DNA of 64,000 nucleotides, from the NCBI GenBank assembly GCA_019843655.1, contig JACDQD010000003.1, forward strand, positions 34,611,985-34,675,984, read 5' to 3'. Below the pieces are notes generated by a model, which saw nothing but the letters and a program-made list of their open reading frames with translations, ran no database searches and was not told the DNA's origin. Shown here piece by piece: positions 46,577 to 57,400 of this stretch. This DNA is from Lethocerus indicus. Its lineage: Eukaryota; Arthropoda; Insecta; Hemiptera; Belostomatidae. Each line of letters begins with the position of its first letter. Within the stretch, counting starts at the first letter, position 1. The translations under genes were made by a program, and so were the position numbers.

Positions 46577-46813
46577 AGGGTGTCCAAAAATTAACGCAAG
46601 ATTTCAATTTGCGGACAATTCTTGCAGTAAAGTTGGGCAACCCTATTAAAAAAAAAAAAGACCATTCGACAGCCGATAGTTTAGGGTCAGTACAAATGGA
46701 GCGTTACACGATGGAACAACGCCTTTTCGTTGTTGAAAAATTTTTCAATGAATAATGAAAGTTTGACGGGCACAGTTCGAATCGAAATCTTGCGTTAATT
46801 TTGGGACACCCCT
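46577..46813 (+). mobile_element. Family E element (237 bp) keeping a transposase start
   Basis: Inverted ends AGGGTGTCCAAAAATTAACG and CGTTAATTTTGGGACACCCC, with TA nearby. Between them is an open start MERYTMEQRLFVVEKFFNE followed by a stop: the first residues of a helix-turn-helix (DUF4817-like) N-terminus seen in insect mariner-like transposases. The rest of the transposase is deleted, so it is a non-autonomous derivative. Confidence 0.8.
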
Positions 46814-46999
46814 AGACTATGGTATCGGACCTAGGGCCAATCGGGGACGGTAATGTAAATTTTAGTCCGCTATGCCGCCGATCTGGGCGGCATAAGTGAA
46901 AGTTTTGTCCTAGATACTGGCTGGCGGTGTGCCTCTAGAGGCGCTGTACCGAATCGGTTTTTCATCCGAGCCCCGCCTTCTCTTCAATTCTCTCTTCCC

Positions 47000-47002
<3 letters not shown>

Positions 47003-47041
<39 letters not shown>
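47003..47041. repeat. (GA)n microsatellite
   Basis: Pure GA run of about 39 bp. Confidence 0.95.
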
Positions 47042-47044
<3 letters not shown>

Positions 47045-47310
47045 TAGGGGAACGGGATCGCGGGAGTTCGGGAGTTGTTCCTACGGCCCACCGTAGTCCC
47101 TTCATCCGCGGCGTGACGTAACGCCAGACAAAGTCAATAGGATTTGAAAAAGCCCGATTAGACGGGACACAACGGGATACGCCGAATTTCCCCCCCCCAC
47201 AAACCTATCTACTACCGGCGGTGGACACCCGGAACGTGGGGACGAAGAAGTTACAGGCATTGTACGAGGCGCGATACCGAAAACCGATTTTCAGTCGTAC
47301 AATCGATACA

Positions 47311-47753
47311 CCCCTGTCCAAAAGGATTTGAATTAGCCGCCAAACCCTTGCGGAGTAAAGTCGGCAACCCCATTAAAAAAAAAAAAAAAAAAAACCCCCC
47401 ATTCGACAGCCGATAGTTTAGCGCCAGTACAGAGACGGTGATGATGGAGTCATATCAACGCCGGGGTGAAAATGGCCGTAACGTCGCCAAAAATGATTCT
47501 GTTCTATGTTGACAGTTGGCGAAGTTGAATCGCTATTGCGACTGCGGCCGCAATAAAACTTTCGTTATTTTTTGAAATATTGCCCAACAACGAAAATGTC
47601 CGCGTTGTTCCGCCGTGTAACGCCCCCCCCCCCGCCATTCGTACTGACACTAAACTATCGGCTGTCGAACGGGGGTTTTTAATAGGGTTGCCACCGACTC
47701 TACTGCAAGAATGCTGTGGCAAATTCAAATCTGGCGTTAATTTTTTACACCTT
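47311..47753. mobile_element. Family E derivative, inverted halves
   Basis: The left half (47354-47445) reads forward: GTCGGCAACCCCATT, poly-A, CGACAGCCGATAGTTTAGCG. The right half (47635-47753) reads in reverse: CTAAACTATCGGCTGTCGAA, GGGTTGCCACCGACTCTACT, GGCGTTAATTTTTTACACC. So it is two facing 5' halves of family E around a short centre, ending in an (AT)n run. Confidence 0.6.
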
Positions 47754-48021
47754 ATATATATATATATTTATATATATATATATATGTACGTGTTGGATCG
47801 CGCCCAATAAATAGAACGGTGAAACAATCGGTACCGAGTCGTTATTGCGGCCGTGTGTTGAGTAACAAGAATCGGCTTTCGACCTTTTTCCGCCCGTTTC
47901 TAAAACGGGGGCCGACCAGTTATTCTTGAACTTTAAAACCGTCAGTGGGAGCCCCGATATACGCTGCAACAAAGCGTTTATAAATATGTGGGCGCGAGAT
48001 GAACTCATTTATTTTGAAATA

Positions 48022-48252
48022 TCGGGTTCGGCAACTAAGTCATTGCGGGGGGGCGGGTAGAGCGGAGACGGCGTTATTTTATGTATTTTTTCCCCCCCCT
48101 CCCCCATCATCGCATCATCAAACCTATAATAGAGTATTCTGAAATGTTTATTCCAATGCCAATAAACTATTCGTCGCGCCACTAACAAAAAATGCACGAC
48201 GTATGAGCCGAAGATGAGAAGTGTCCGCAAAATATTTAGTTGCCAAAACCAA
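48022..48252. mobile_element. Miniature mariner
   Basis: Ends TCGGGTTCGGCAACTAAGTC and, inverted at right, AATATTTAGTTGCCAAAACC. About 230 bp, non-coding, related to 27584 and 38578. Confidence 0.7.
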
Positions 48253-48329
48253 ATATTTTAAAAACGGCTTGGCAATGAGAAAAAAGACTGGAACCGGACT
48301 CCAGTTCCGCCCTATTTTGTGGTAACACG

Positions 48330-49103
48330 CCCCTCAGTGTTTGTTTCTATTGATTCACTTATCCTCACTCAGTGTTTGTTTCTATTGATTCACTTATCCT
48401 CCCTCAGTGTTTGTTTCTATTGATTCACTTATCCTCCCTTCGTGTTTGTTTCTATTGATTCACTTATCCTCCCTCAGTGTTTGTTTCTATTGATTCACTT
48501 ATCCTCCCTTCGTGTTTGTTTCTATTGATTCACTTATCCTCCCTCAGTGTTTGTTTCTATTGATTCACTTATCCTCCCTTCCGTGTTTGTTTCTATTGAT
48601 TCACTTATCCTCCCTCCGTGTTTGTTTCTATTGATTCACTTATCCTCCCTCAGTGTTTGTTTCTATCGATTCACTTATCCTCCCTCCGTGTTTGTTTCTA
48701 TTGATTCACTTATCCTCCCTCAGTGTTTGTTTCTATTGATTCACTTATCCTCCCTCAGTGTTTGTTTCTATTGACTCACTTATCCTCCATCCGTGTTTGT
48801 TTCTATTGATTCACTTATCCTCCCTCAGTGTTTGTTTCTATTGATTCACTTATCCTCCCTCAGTGTTTGTTTCTATTGATTCACTTATACTCCCTCCGTA
48901 TTTGTTTCTATTGATTCACTTATCCTCCCTCCGTGTTTGTTTCTATTGATTCACTTATCCTCCCTCCGTGTTTGTTTCTATTGATTCACTTATCCTCCCT
49001 CAGTGTTTGTTTCTATTGATTCACTTATCCTCCCTCAGTGTTTGTTTCTATTGATTCACTTATACTCCATCCGTGTTTGTTTCTACTGATTCACTTATCC
49101 TCC
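48330..49103 (-). repeat. 35-bp minisatellite, reverse array
   Basis: About 22 units of the 44376-45430 repeat in the opposite orientation (TGTTTGTTTCTATTGATTCA, CTTATCCTCCCTC). Its units are more uniform than those of the forward array. It ends at a PLE-foldback left arm. Confidence 0.95.
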
Positions 49104-49350
49104 GTTTTGTGGTGTTTCTCTCTCCTCTCGGTGGCGGTTCGGTCTTTCGCCAGACCGGTTTCCGGCCGCTCTCGCCGATCTTCAGTAGCGGTATCAGTAG
49201 TCACTGTTGGCCACAACGGTACAAGTGACACACAGTGACAGTGCAGTGGGGATGCGCCCAGGAAAAACAACCCCTAAAGCCGACACTGACTGACACAGCG
49301 CTACTGAAGATGGCGAGCGGCCGCGAAACCCCGGTCCGGCGAAAGATCAA
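49104..49350. mobile_element. PLE-foldback element
   Basis: Left arm TTTTGTGGTGTTTCTCTCTC ... CGCCAGACCGG ... ATCTTCAGTAGCGG; right arm CGCTACTGAAGATGGCGAGC ... GGTCCGGCGAAAGATC. About 40-bp arms are clear. The tail after the right arm is lost. Confidence 0.7.
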
Positions 49351-49504
49351 ACCTACGGATTATATATCGGGGAGTATAGGTCGGGAAAGTGAAAGATATT
49401 ACTGTATCGCCGGAGAATATAACGGAAACGTCCGATCGAAATGTCAAGGCCGGAAGTGGGCCGGTTGAAGTGAGCGTGCGTCATTTTATTTTGCATTTAC
49501 CGGC

Positions 49505-49900
49505 TCGGACTGCACTGAATTATTTTTTTCACTCGTATTTCGTGATAAAAGGAACCGCCCAAAGATGGCACTTTTCCACACGACAACAATTATACTGAGA
49601 AGATTTAAGCCGACGCAGGGGGGGGGGGGGGGTGGTGACTTCAGGAACCGGAATTTTGGGACTTTGCCAACTGACGGTATGTTGAGGTCATCGTGGATTT
49701 TTCATGGAGCATCCAAGGATTCTATGAAAGACTGTAATCTCTGGACGTCTCCTGATGGAACCCCAAAGCTCTAAACCTTATATCCGTGTCGGTTTAAGTA
49801 CCGCTTTGTCTGTCGCTGGAAGTAAATTTTGATGTCCTTCCCAGTAGTGTCCTTAAGAGTCCAGAATTTTCTGTCTGAGGCCGTTCATTCTTTTGCGTTT
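49505..49900 (+). repeat. Family D interspersed repeat
   Basis: CTCGTATTTCGTGATAAAAG, GAACCGCCCAAAGATGGCAC, GGTATGTTGAGGTCATCGTG, CTGTAATCTCTGGACGTCTC. A G run of about 13 at 49619. Confidence 0.65.
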
Positions 49901-49946
49901 CTATTGCGACTTTTAAGCCCGGCGCGCGGGGGAGAGAGTTGACGGA

Positions 49947-50225
49947 TTATCGGCCGGCAAATAAAAATAAGTCGGTTTTTGCGCAAGGATCATTATAAAA
50001 GAGAGCGGGCGGTCTCGCTCGGCCGATCCACCCGGCCACGATTTCATTCCCAATAACAATATCGGTCCACCGAGTCGGTTGACGTTTCATTATTTTACCG
50101 TAATCCCAACCGGCAATTTCCCAACAACAGGGCGGTAGGAGAACTCCGATTTGTCCGAGAAACGGATAAATAACGTTTCTTTGGGCCGATACTTTTTTCC
50201 CAATTTTTCCGTCGTTTGGGAACAC
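49947..50225 (-). pseudogene. Possible LINE reverse-transcriptase tail relic
   Basis: The minus-strand reading contains MKRQPTRWTDIVIGNEIVAG then WIGRARPPALF, reminiscent of the conserved C-terminal segment of many LINE RTs (R-P-x-x-R-W-x-D-D ... A-G-x-x-W-x-x-x-A-x-D-R). The match is short and the rest has no RT motif, so this is tentative. Confidence 0.25.
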
Positions 50226-50514
50226 TGGCCATTGCTAAATATTATTATATTAATTGCAAAGATAATCAGGTAGAAGATATGTCCGGAAGCCGGCGTCCCT
50301 GAGGAAAGTTGCGCAACGGGATTGAATCTTATAAAATACTCAGTTGGAAGTCATTTCGGCCTCGGATTTTTATCGTCCTCAGTTTCATCATACCCCGTTC
50401 ACGAGACGTCTGTTTCGACGGATGAGTTTTCCCTTTACGGACGGGCGGATTTTCTTCCCGAAATATTTTTTTTTTTTTTATTAATTCGGCTCAAAATCAC
50501 AGAGCAACTGGATA

Positions 50515-50946
50515 TACGAGGTCTGTTCAAAAAGTATCGGGAATTTTAGATCAATCTACGGGTTTTTTTGTAGCCTCGTCTATCTCACTTGTGCCGACAA
50601 TTTCGGCCGTTCTGAATGTGAGCTTTTTAAAGCCGCTTTTCTTGCGGAACGTTTTCAGTTCGTCGTCTTTTTTACAATAATCGGAAAAACGGATCGGAGA
50701 ATCCGTGCGAAAATTTTGTCACCGCCGTATTCATCGCCGGACGACTTTTCCCGTTGCCGAAAAACGACGCTGGGCTACAGTTGAGGAGATAAAAACGAGG
50801 CTTAAACGAGATCACAAAAAAAAAGGATTTTCGAAGCGCTTCGAGGATCGGAAAAAACCTTTTGTGGCACAAGCGGATAATATCCTTTGAAGGGATCATT
50901 TTTGAAGAGACGCGAAATTCGCGATACTTTTTGAACAGACCTCGTA
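50515..50946 (+). mobile_element. Internally deleted irritans-like mariner
   Basis: Ends CGAGGTCTGTTCAAAAAGTA and TACTTTTTGAACAGACCTCG are the irritans-type mariner terminal repeats; about 432 bp overall. The right part translates to the transposase C-terminus (KRRWATVEEIKTRLKRDHKK, then FEDRKK). The catalytic middle is gone. Confidence 0.8.
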
Positions 50947-51126
50947 CCCGAGGGAAGGTGAAGACCCGGACCACTCCGCCATTAACCAATAACGAGTAAA
51001 TTACCTATAATAATTTATCGACAATACACCGATATATCCGTGTATTACGCACAATCTGTTCTCGGCAGATTTTTCATGGCTGAAAGAAAAAGGACGACGG
51101 CTTAATCCTAAGCGGAGCAACTCTCT

Positions 51127-51211
<85 letters not shown>

Positions 51212-51236
51212 TCCTCCCTCCTCTCTCTCTCGGCCC
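50765..51236 (+). repeat. Inverted repeat, left arm
   Basis: Reverse complement of about 55010-55487. It contains the mariner C-terminal end, TTAATCCTAAGCGGAGCAAC and the (CT)n tract. The spacer between arms is about 3.8 kb. Confidence 0.85.
51121..51236. repeat. (CT)n microsatellite
   Basis: About 115 bp of nearly pure CT, within the left inverted-repeat arm. Confidence 0.95.
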
Positions 51237-52724
51237 CCGGCTGCCGTTACACAATCCCAATATGGCCGACTCGAAAATACAATATTACATAAACCTTTTT
51301 TTCACCCTTTTTAATTATAACCGCCGGCCGTGACGTCCCCCGAAACGTTATTAGGCGGAAGACCGCCTCCGTCCCAGGAGAAGGACGGACCGGTTCACTT
51401 TTTACAATCGATGAATAATTTCCGATCAATTCATTCGATCCCAACCCCGTAATACAATACCGTTTTCGACGACGTCACTCTCCGGTCGATCCTGTACAGA
51501 AGCGTACGGAGCGATGCCACAGAAATACGAGTAAATGTGTACGCCTACTTAGATCACTGTGGTGTAACGAAAATTACTATAAATTTGTAGTTGGGTTTGT
51601 AGTTGGGGGCGGTAGCGACCTCGACTTCTTCGGCCGTTTCAATCCCGGGCCTCTCAGAGTCAGTCCGACCAGGATGGACCCCCTTTAAGTCGTGTATTTT
51701 AAATAAATTAAGAAAGGACCTTCCTTCGTTAAGTTGGACCAACTGCGGTCAACGGCGGCGGTACGGCGGCGGGGCGTTAATGTCTCTTTTCGATGGCCCG
51801 GGCCCATATTCTCGCCGCCCCGTGTGAATGTCGCCATTTTTACACTTTACACAAGTGCAAAATGGCCGACAAGTGAAAGCCGTATAAGAGAAAGAATACG
51901 GTCGCTCTATTTTAACGAGCCAATCTCTCTCTCTCTCTCCCCCTCCCCTTAGTATTAAATAAGTGGGTGTCGAAGGATAATACACTTTCATCGACAGTAG
52001 CACAGACTCTCGATCATTATGGTGCATTCGACAATTGAACGAATACGGAAAATATATTCTACTTTCCGATTTGATAAATACATAATTGACAGTGTGCAGA
52101 TACAGGGTACAATAGAGCGAATATCAGAATCCTTTGTCCGGGTGAAAAGACCAAACCCTCACATAAATTCTCTCTCTCTCTCTCCTCTCCCTCTCTCCTC
52201 TCCTCTCTCCCTCTCCCTCTCTCTCTCCCTCCCACTCGACCCGAGAGTGTCCCTGAGAAGTTCATAGCCGAGAAGAAGGGGCTACAGCCACCAATAATGG
52301 GCAAAAGCCCCGAACCGGTTTTTCCCCCTTATATTATTGTCGGCACACGTCACAAGTATCCCAACTGTGTCTATATATCGGTCGGGGATAAAACCGAAAA
52401 AAATTTTTTCCAAAACTGTGTGTAGGAAAAGACCGTGGGTGGGGTTGGGGTGGTTTTTGACTCAAGTCGGGGCCGCTGGAAAAAATTCGAATTCAAAATT
52501 AATTAATTACCACCGGATAAAGTACCATCAATCGCCCTCTGATTTTTGGAAACAACTATTTGAACGGCTGTCTAAAAAAAAATTCGGTACATTATATATA
52601 TATATTGGCACTTGGAACACTATGTCCTAGTATTGGAAAGCGCATAATTTAATAAATAGAGGAGAAAATCGAGGGGTTGGAATAATGCCGATAGGTTCGT
52701 CGTGTTCGTAGCGTTCTAACAGTT
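51237..52724. other. No gene recognised
   Basis: Contains a second CT-rich tract at about 52168-52235. The direct repeat TTTGTAGTTGGG lies at 51583-51607. Frames at 51554-52027 show no domain. Confidence 0.4.
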
Positions 52725-52830
52725 CCGACACAGCGCTACTGAAGATGGCGAGCGGCAGCCGTAACGGCGGTCTGGCGAAAGGCCGGGCCGGCGATAGGGG
52801 ACGTGAAACACGACGAACCTACGGTATTGT
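52725..52830 (+). repeat. PLE-foldback right arm
   Basis: ACACAGCGCTACTGAAGATG, GCGAGCGGC, GGTCTGGCGAAAGGCC hairpin, GAAACACGACGAACCTACGG. No left arm nearby. Confidence 0.75.
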
Positions 52831-53117
52831 ATAAGTTATGTACAAAGGGGAGAGAAGTGAAGATTCATTCTTTACGGTTTCTCGCCATAGCCGGTAGAAC
52901 TGTCCCCGTAGGGTAACCGTCCTCCAGACGCGGAGATAAGGACCGGAGCCGCTGAATTCCGTCCTCAGTGTAATTCTATTGTGAAATTGTACATCCCGGG
53001 GCTGGGGGGGGAACTGAGGGCGGGTGAAGTAAGAAGGTGGCGGAAATGAGGCGTCTCGACTTCCGCCGAAAGGGGACGCGACGTGGGCAACAGTTGGGTG
53101 GGGAAGGGGGATTAAAG

Positions 53118-53502
53118 TCACCGGTACTCACCGTTTGGTATCATAATGGCCGGTGTGCCATGCGGCCTCTCCACTGTTGACCGAATTCGGCACTCTCCAA
53201 TATCGGTCCCCGGTCCTCTACAACAGATGTATATGTATGACTCTCTTCGTCGGCCGATTGACTGGAGTCGACGGGGTCCGTCTCCGTTGAGGCTTCGTGC
53301 GGCGGCGTCGGCGTCGTCGTCGTCGTCGTCGTCGTCGTTCAGAGATCTCCAGAGAGCGTATCGCTCCAAGTCTCAGCTAAGACTGAGGCTCCTCTCTCTC
53401 TCTCAAGTTGCTCTCCCTCCACAACGGCCCCCACCAACTCGCCACCACGAAAGACCGTCAGCCCCACCACCGCCGCCACCACCGCCACCGCCTCCACAAT
53501 AA
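53118..53502. other. Overlapping open frames with triplet repeats
   Basis: Plus-strand frame 53146-53502 (118 codons, Ser run then Pro run) and minus-strand frame 53118-53369 with an Asp run and a good GTGAGT at its end both cover a (GTC)n and (CCG)n-rich segment. Nothing identifies a family. Either could be an exon of an unknown gene or neither. Confidence 0.2.
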
Positions 53503-53544
53503 CACCTTAAACAATAAAAGATATTTCTCTCTCTCTTTCTCAAA

Positions 53545-54013
53545 AATGTACCCACCGTTTAACAGTCCATAACTTGAAGACCAACTGACGGAGCTGTGTC
53601 TCATTTTCGATGAAAGTGTAGCTTAAAGTCCAACTTAAAGAGATATCACACTGTAGGTGTTCCGAAATGGTCACCGTTATTAACATGCGCAGACGGAAAC
53701 GGTGCGGCCCATTGCCCTTTTTTGAACCTCGTTAACGTTTATCGTACTTAAAAAATACCACTTCAAAACTGACTTCCTTTCATCCATTTCTAAGGCCTTG
53801 CGCCGGCCACGTCTACTCGAGTACAACAAGGTACACAACTGACACAACGGAACACTGACTATCCGGCGACTGACAAAACAGAAACAACGCAATACAACGC
53901 TTGTACGGCGCCTGAACTACAAAAACTACAACACTACCAAAAATGAGACAACTGCGTCAATTAGTTTACAAGTTATGGACTTTTAAAACAGTGGATACAT
54001 TTTTTTGGACCCC

Positions 54014-54017
<4 letters not shown>
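53545..54017. mobile_element. Family C transposon, deleted copy
   Basis: Left end GTACCCACCGTTTAACAGTC, right end GTGGATACATTTTTTTGGAC. On the minus strand it keeps the MDERKSVLKWYF start of the transposase and the C-terminal region, without the catalytic part. An (AT)n tract follows directly. Confidence 0.78.

Positions 54018-54069
<52 letters not shown>
54017..54069. repeat. (AT)n microsatellite
   Basis: AT run beginning exactly at the end of the family C element, then GT repeats. Confidence 0.95.
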
Positions 54070-54079
<10 letters not shown>

Positions 54080-54204
54080 GGTAATTAATGGAGTCGAGTA
54101 GAAGGGCCGCGAGATATCAATACGAAAAATGAGATTAGGCACGTTAGCTTCCAACAACAAAATTGTTTAACTTCTAAAAGTGTAAAAGACTGTACACGGT
54201 CGCA

Positions 54205-54310
54205 GTGACAGTGACTGATCGACACACCGCTACTGAAGATGGCGAGCGGCCGAAACCGCGGTCCGGCGAAAGACCCTAAACGGCAGCGAGAGGAGACAGA
54301 AACAACGCCA
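54205..54310 (+). repeat. PLE-foldback right arm
   Basis: ACACCGCTACTGAAGATGGC, GAGCGGCCGAAACC, GGTCCGGCGAAAGACCC, GAGAGGAGACAGAAACAACG. Confidence 0.75.
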
Positions 54311-54861
54311 CTTAATTATAGTGCCGGATTGTACGTAAATTGAGGAAAAATAAAATAATCGGACGTAAAATAGGCAGGAAGGCGAGCCGAGTGTGGTGGC
54401 CAAACGTCGGGAGACTTGAATGGCGGGTGACGAAAGAATGCGCAGCCGTACGATTAATTTGACCGAGAATGGACGTCTTTTAACGCTTTTGAACTCCACA
54501 AAAATTGTATCTCGAGTACGGTACCGGTCGAAATTGAACGGAAGGTCGGTGTAAACGGCGGCCGAATTACTAGAAGACGGCTGGGAAAAAGTTTACAACA
54601 GGCGATGAATGAAACTAATGATGGGGAAACTAATAAAAGAAACCCCCTTTTCTGTCCGTCTGTCGGCCGACTCCTCCTCACTAATCCCTCTATTTACGTC
54701 TTTTATCGCTTTTTTACCGCCCCATTGTCCAATCGTCGACCCCGACGGTGGGTGGCGGTCGGCCACCTACCACCCTTTATAAAATAACTCAGCCGGACGG
54801 ACCAAACTTTCGAATATTTCTTTCTTTCGATCGACTATAATCGAATTGCGAGACAGAGATA
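54311..54861. other. No gene recognised
   Basis: No repeat family or domain seen; frames at 54454-54787 look random. Confidence 0.4.
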
Positions 54862-55010
54862 CGAGGTCAGTTCAAAAAGTATCGCGAATTTTGGGTTTTT
54901 TTTTTCAAAAAATTATTCCATCTATTTTGTACCCCCTTCAAAGTAATCCCCACTGTACACTTCCTGAAATCCTCAAGGCGCTTCAAAAATTCATTTTTTG
55001 TTATCTCGGA
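54862..55010 (-). mobile_element. Mariner 3' end fragment
   Basis: Terminal repeat CGAGGTCAGTTCAAAAAGTA at the left. The minus-strand reading gives LEDFRKCTVGITLKGVQNRW, the last part of an irritans-type mariner transposase. A different copy from the one at 55303. Confidence 0.7.
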
Positions 55011-55044
55011 GAGACAGAGAGAGAGATGGAGACAGAGAGAGATG

Positions 55045-55092
<48 letters not shown>

Positions 55093-55487
55093 AGAGAGAG
55101 ATGGAGAGAGAGAGAGAGATGGAGAGAGAGTTGCTCCGCTTAGGATTAAGCCGTCGTCCTTTCTTTCAGCCATGAAAAATCTGCCGAGAACAGATTGTGC
55201 GTAATACACGGATATATCGGTGTATTGTCGATAAATTATTATAGGTAATTTACTCGTTATTGGTTAATGGCGGAGTGGTCGGGGTCTCACCTTCCATCGG
55301 GTACGAGGTCTGTTCAAAAAGTATCGCGAATTTCGCGTCTCTTCAAAAATGATCCCTTCAAAATGACCCCCCACCGGATATGTTTTTTCCGATCCTCGAA
55401 GCGCTTGGAAAATCCTTTTTTTTGTGATCTCGTTTAAGCTCCATCTTCGATTCCGCGTTTTTGTCTCCTCAACTGTAGCCCAGCGTC
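55010..55487 (-). repeat. Inverted repeat, right arm
   Basis: Partner of 50765-51236. From left to right: a (GA)n tract (55010-55130), GTTGCTCCGCTTAGGATTAA, GGTTAATGGCGGAGTGGTCG, a mariner terminal repeat (55303) and the transposase C-terminus. Confidence 0.85.
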
Positions 55488-55920
55488 GTCCTTTCGCCCT
55501 ATTCAGTTTCGGGAACGAGAAAAAGTCACGGGGGCCCATATCCGGCTATTAGTGTGTTGCGCTCAGCGCAACACCACAACTCGCAACTCAGCAATTTCTC
55601 TGAACGGTGATTCGACGATTGGCCGATACTAATTTACTAATTTCCATAAATTTTTTTTGTCCGTTTTTGAGGCGCCTGGGCCGTCCTGCACGCCCTTCGT
55701 CCTGCGCATCTTCTCGGCCCTCCGAAAACGTCCTTTTACCGCCGATAAACATAGTTCCAGGGTGGCTCTTCGCCATACGCCGCACAGTCAACATTCCAAT
55801 CCATTTTTCCGAACGTCTAAGAATCACAAAGACGGACCAGAGAAAAAAACGTGCGAGAAAAGCGGCTTTAAAAGATCGACCGAAGATTTCAGAACGGCTG
55901 AAATTGTTGAGATACAAACA
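55303..55920 (-). pseudogene. Irritans-like mariner transposase remnant
   Basis: The minus-strand N-terminal piece (55588-55770) reads GKRTFSEGREDAQDEGRAGR, PRRLKNGQ, SKLVSANRRITVQ (helix-turn-helix region). The C-terminal piece (55310-55530) reads PDMGPRDFFSFPKLNRAKGR, RWATVEETKT, GGHFEGI, then the terminal repeat. About 130 codons carrying the first two catalytic Asp are missing between them. The DFF..PKL segment corresponds to the third D of the D,D34D triad. Confidence 0.82.
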
Positions 55921-55989
55921 TGAGGAGCTACAAAAAGACTATAGATTGAATATACTTATTTCGCGGAAATCTAAAATTCTTATCCTAGC

Positions 55990-56821
55990 CGGTTAACGTC
56001 CGCTCGCCTGAGTACTTGAAAAACGAAATTCCGAAGCCCGCCTTATCAAACAGTTCCCTTGGGTAGAGGCGATTTGGACGGGCGTTATCTCGAATGGAAA
56101 TTATTCGCCACAATTCTATTGCTTGTACGGGGCCGATATTGGGAAGTATATGGGGCCGATCTTGGGAAGATCGGCGGTAAATGATCGGCCGACCGTTCAT
56201 AGACCGCGCCTCGTCCATTACATCACCGGTGTCGCGTCATCGAGGATGAAACCTTTCCAAGGACGTTCTTTTTATATCGCCTCCATCATCCTCCTCCTCC
56301 TCCTCCTCCTCCTCCTCCTCCTCCTCCTCCTCCTCCTCGTCCTCGTCGCCGCCGCCGCGCCGTTGCCACATCCTTCTTGGCGTTTGTCGAATTTCGCTCC
56401 TCCGCCTCATATTAAAGACCGGTCTCTAAATATTTGCGCGGTCAGCCAGCCCTTTTTATCGGGCCCTACAGAGGGTTGCCACTTCAAAGATTCAAAGTTG
56501 CCACTTCGGCCGTTCGCCACAGCCGACAGTTTAGGGTCGGTACAAATGGAGGGCTGACTCCATCCGTACTGACCATAAACTATCGGCCGTCGAATGGTTT
56601 TTCATTTTGAAATTGGGTTGCCGGCTTCAAAATTCAAATCTCGCGTTAATTCCGAGACGCCATTTGTTATAAGCGTGAAAAATTGAGTGGAAATGAAAAA
56701 ATTGACTTGCACTCAATTTGAGTGCATAAACAGATTTAAAAGCCGACGTTCCTGCTGCAGGGCCAGCTGCAAGCTAATATTTAGAATTTAAAAACCTTAA
56801 AAAAGAAAGAGAGAGAGAGAG
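55990..56821. other. Repeat scraps, no gene
   Basis: (CCT)n microsatellite at 56289-56338. Family E fragments face each other at 56505-56660 (CGACAGTTTAGGGTCGGTAC forward; TAAACTATCGGCCGTCGAAT reverse). No other feature. Confidence 0.5.
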
Positions 56822-57010
56822 TACACTATAGGTGTACCCAAAAGTAACCGACAATTTGATAAGATGTATTTCGGTATTGAGGAGTTCCTCCTCAAGAGGG
56901 GAAAAGCGGGAGGCGGAGAGTTGTCGATAATATCGGTCCAATATATAGTAGATTATTAATTGAATTTTTTTTTGTTAGCAAAATGAAATGAATTGCTGGT
57001 TAAATAAAAA
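56822..57010 (+). mobile_element. Family A MITE
   Basis: Left end GGTGTACCCAAAAGTAACCG, core GGAGTTCCTCCTCAAGAGGG, GAGAGTTGTCGATAATATCG, then TTAGCAAAATGAAATGAATT. The right terminal repeat is absent. Confidence 0.75.
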
Positions 57011-57400
57011 AACCAGCATAGCGTGGCACGTCCGACGGTGCCACTGACACGCAGCCTTGAGCGCTAAGGTAATCTAGACTGTATAGCGGTTTCGACTGTA
57101 CGTGGGAAGAACTCCGAGGACACGCCCACTATCCTATTGCAGTCGTATACAGTCTGTATATCGCAAACTTAAAGCGAAACTGCCGAGCGGCTCTAATCGA
57201 TCACAAATTACGCTAGAATCACGGCGTCCGAAAATGGAGACTCGCAGGCCAATTGGGAGAATAATTAATATTTATAATAGCGTCAATAAAATTGACGATT
57301 CTATTCGGGTCAACAAATCTGTATTACGTGTCAAAACACACACATCCCGAGAATAGGATAAAGAGTTAAGGCGTTTCCGGCTAATAGCGCAACTGGGCGG
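57011..57400. other. No gene recognised
   Basis: The plus frame at 57102-57356 has no domain and no obvious splice structure. Confidence 0.4.
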
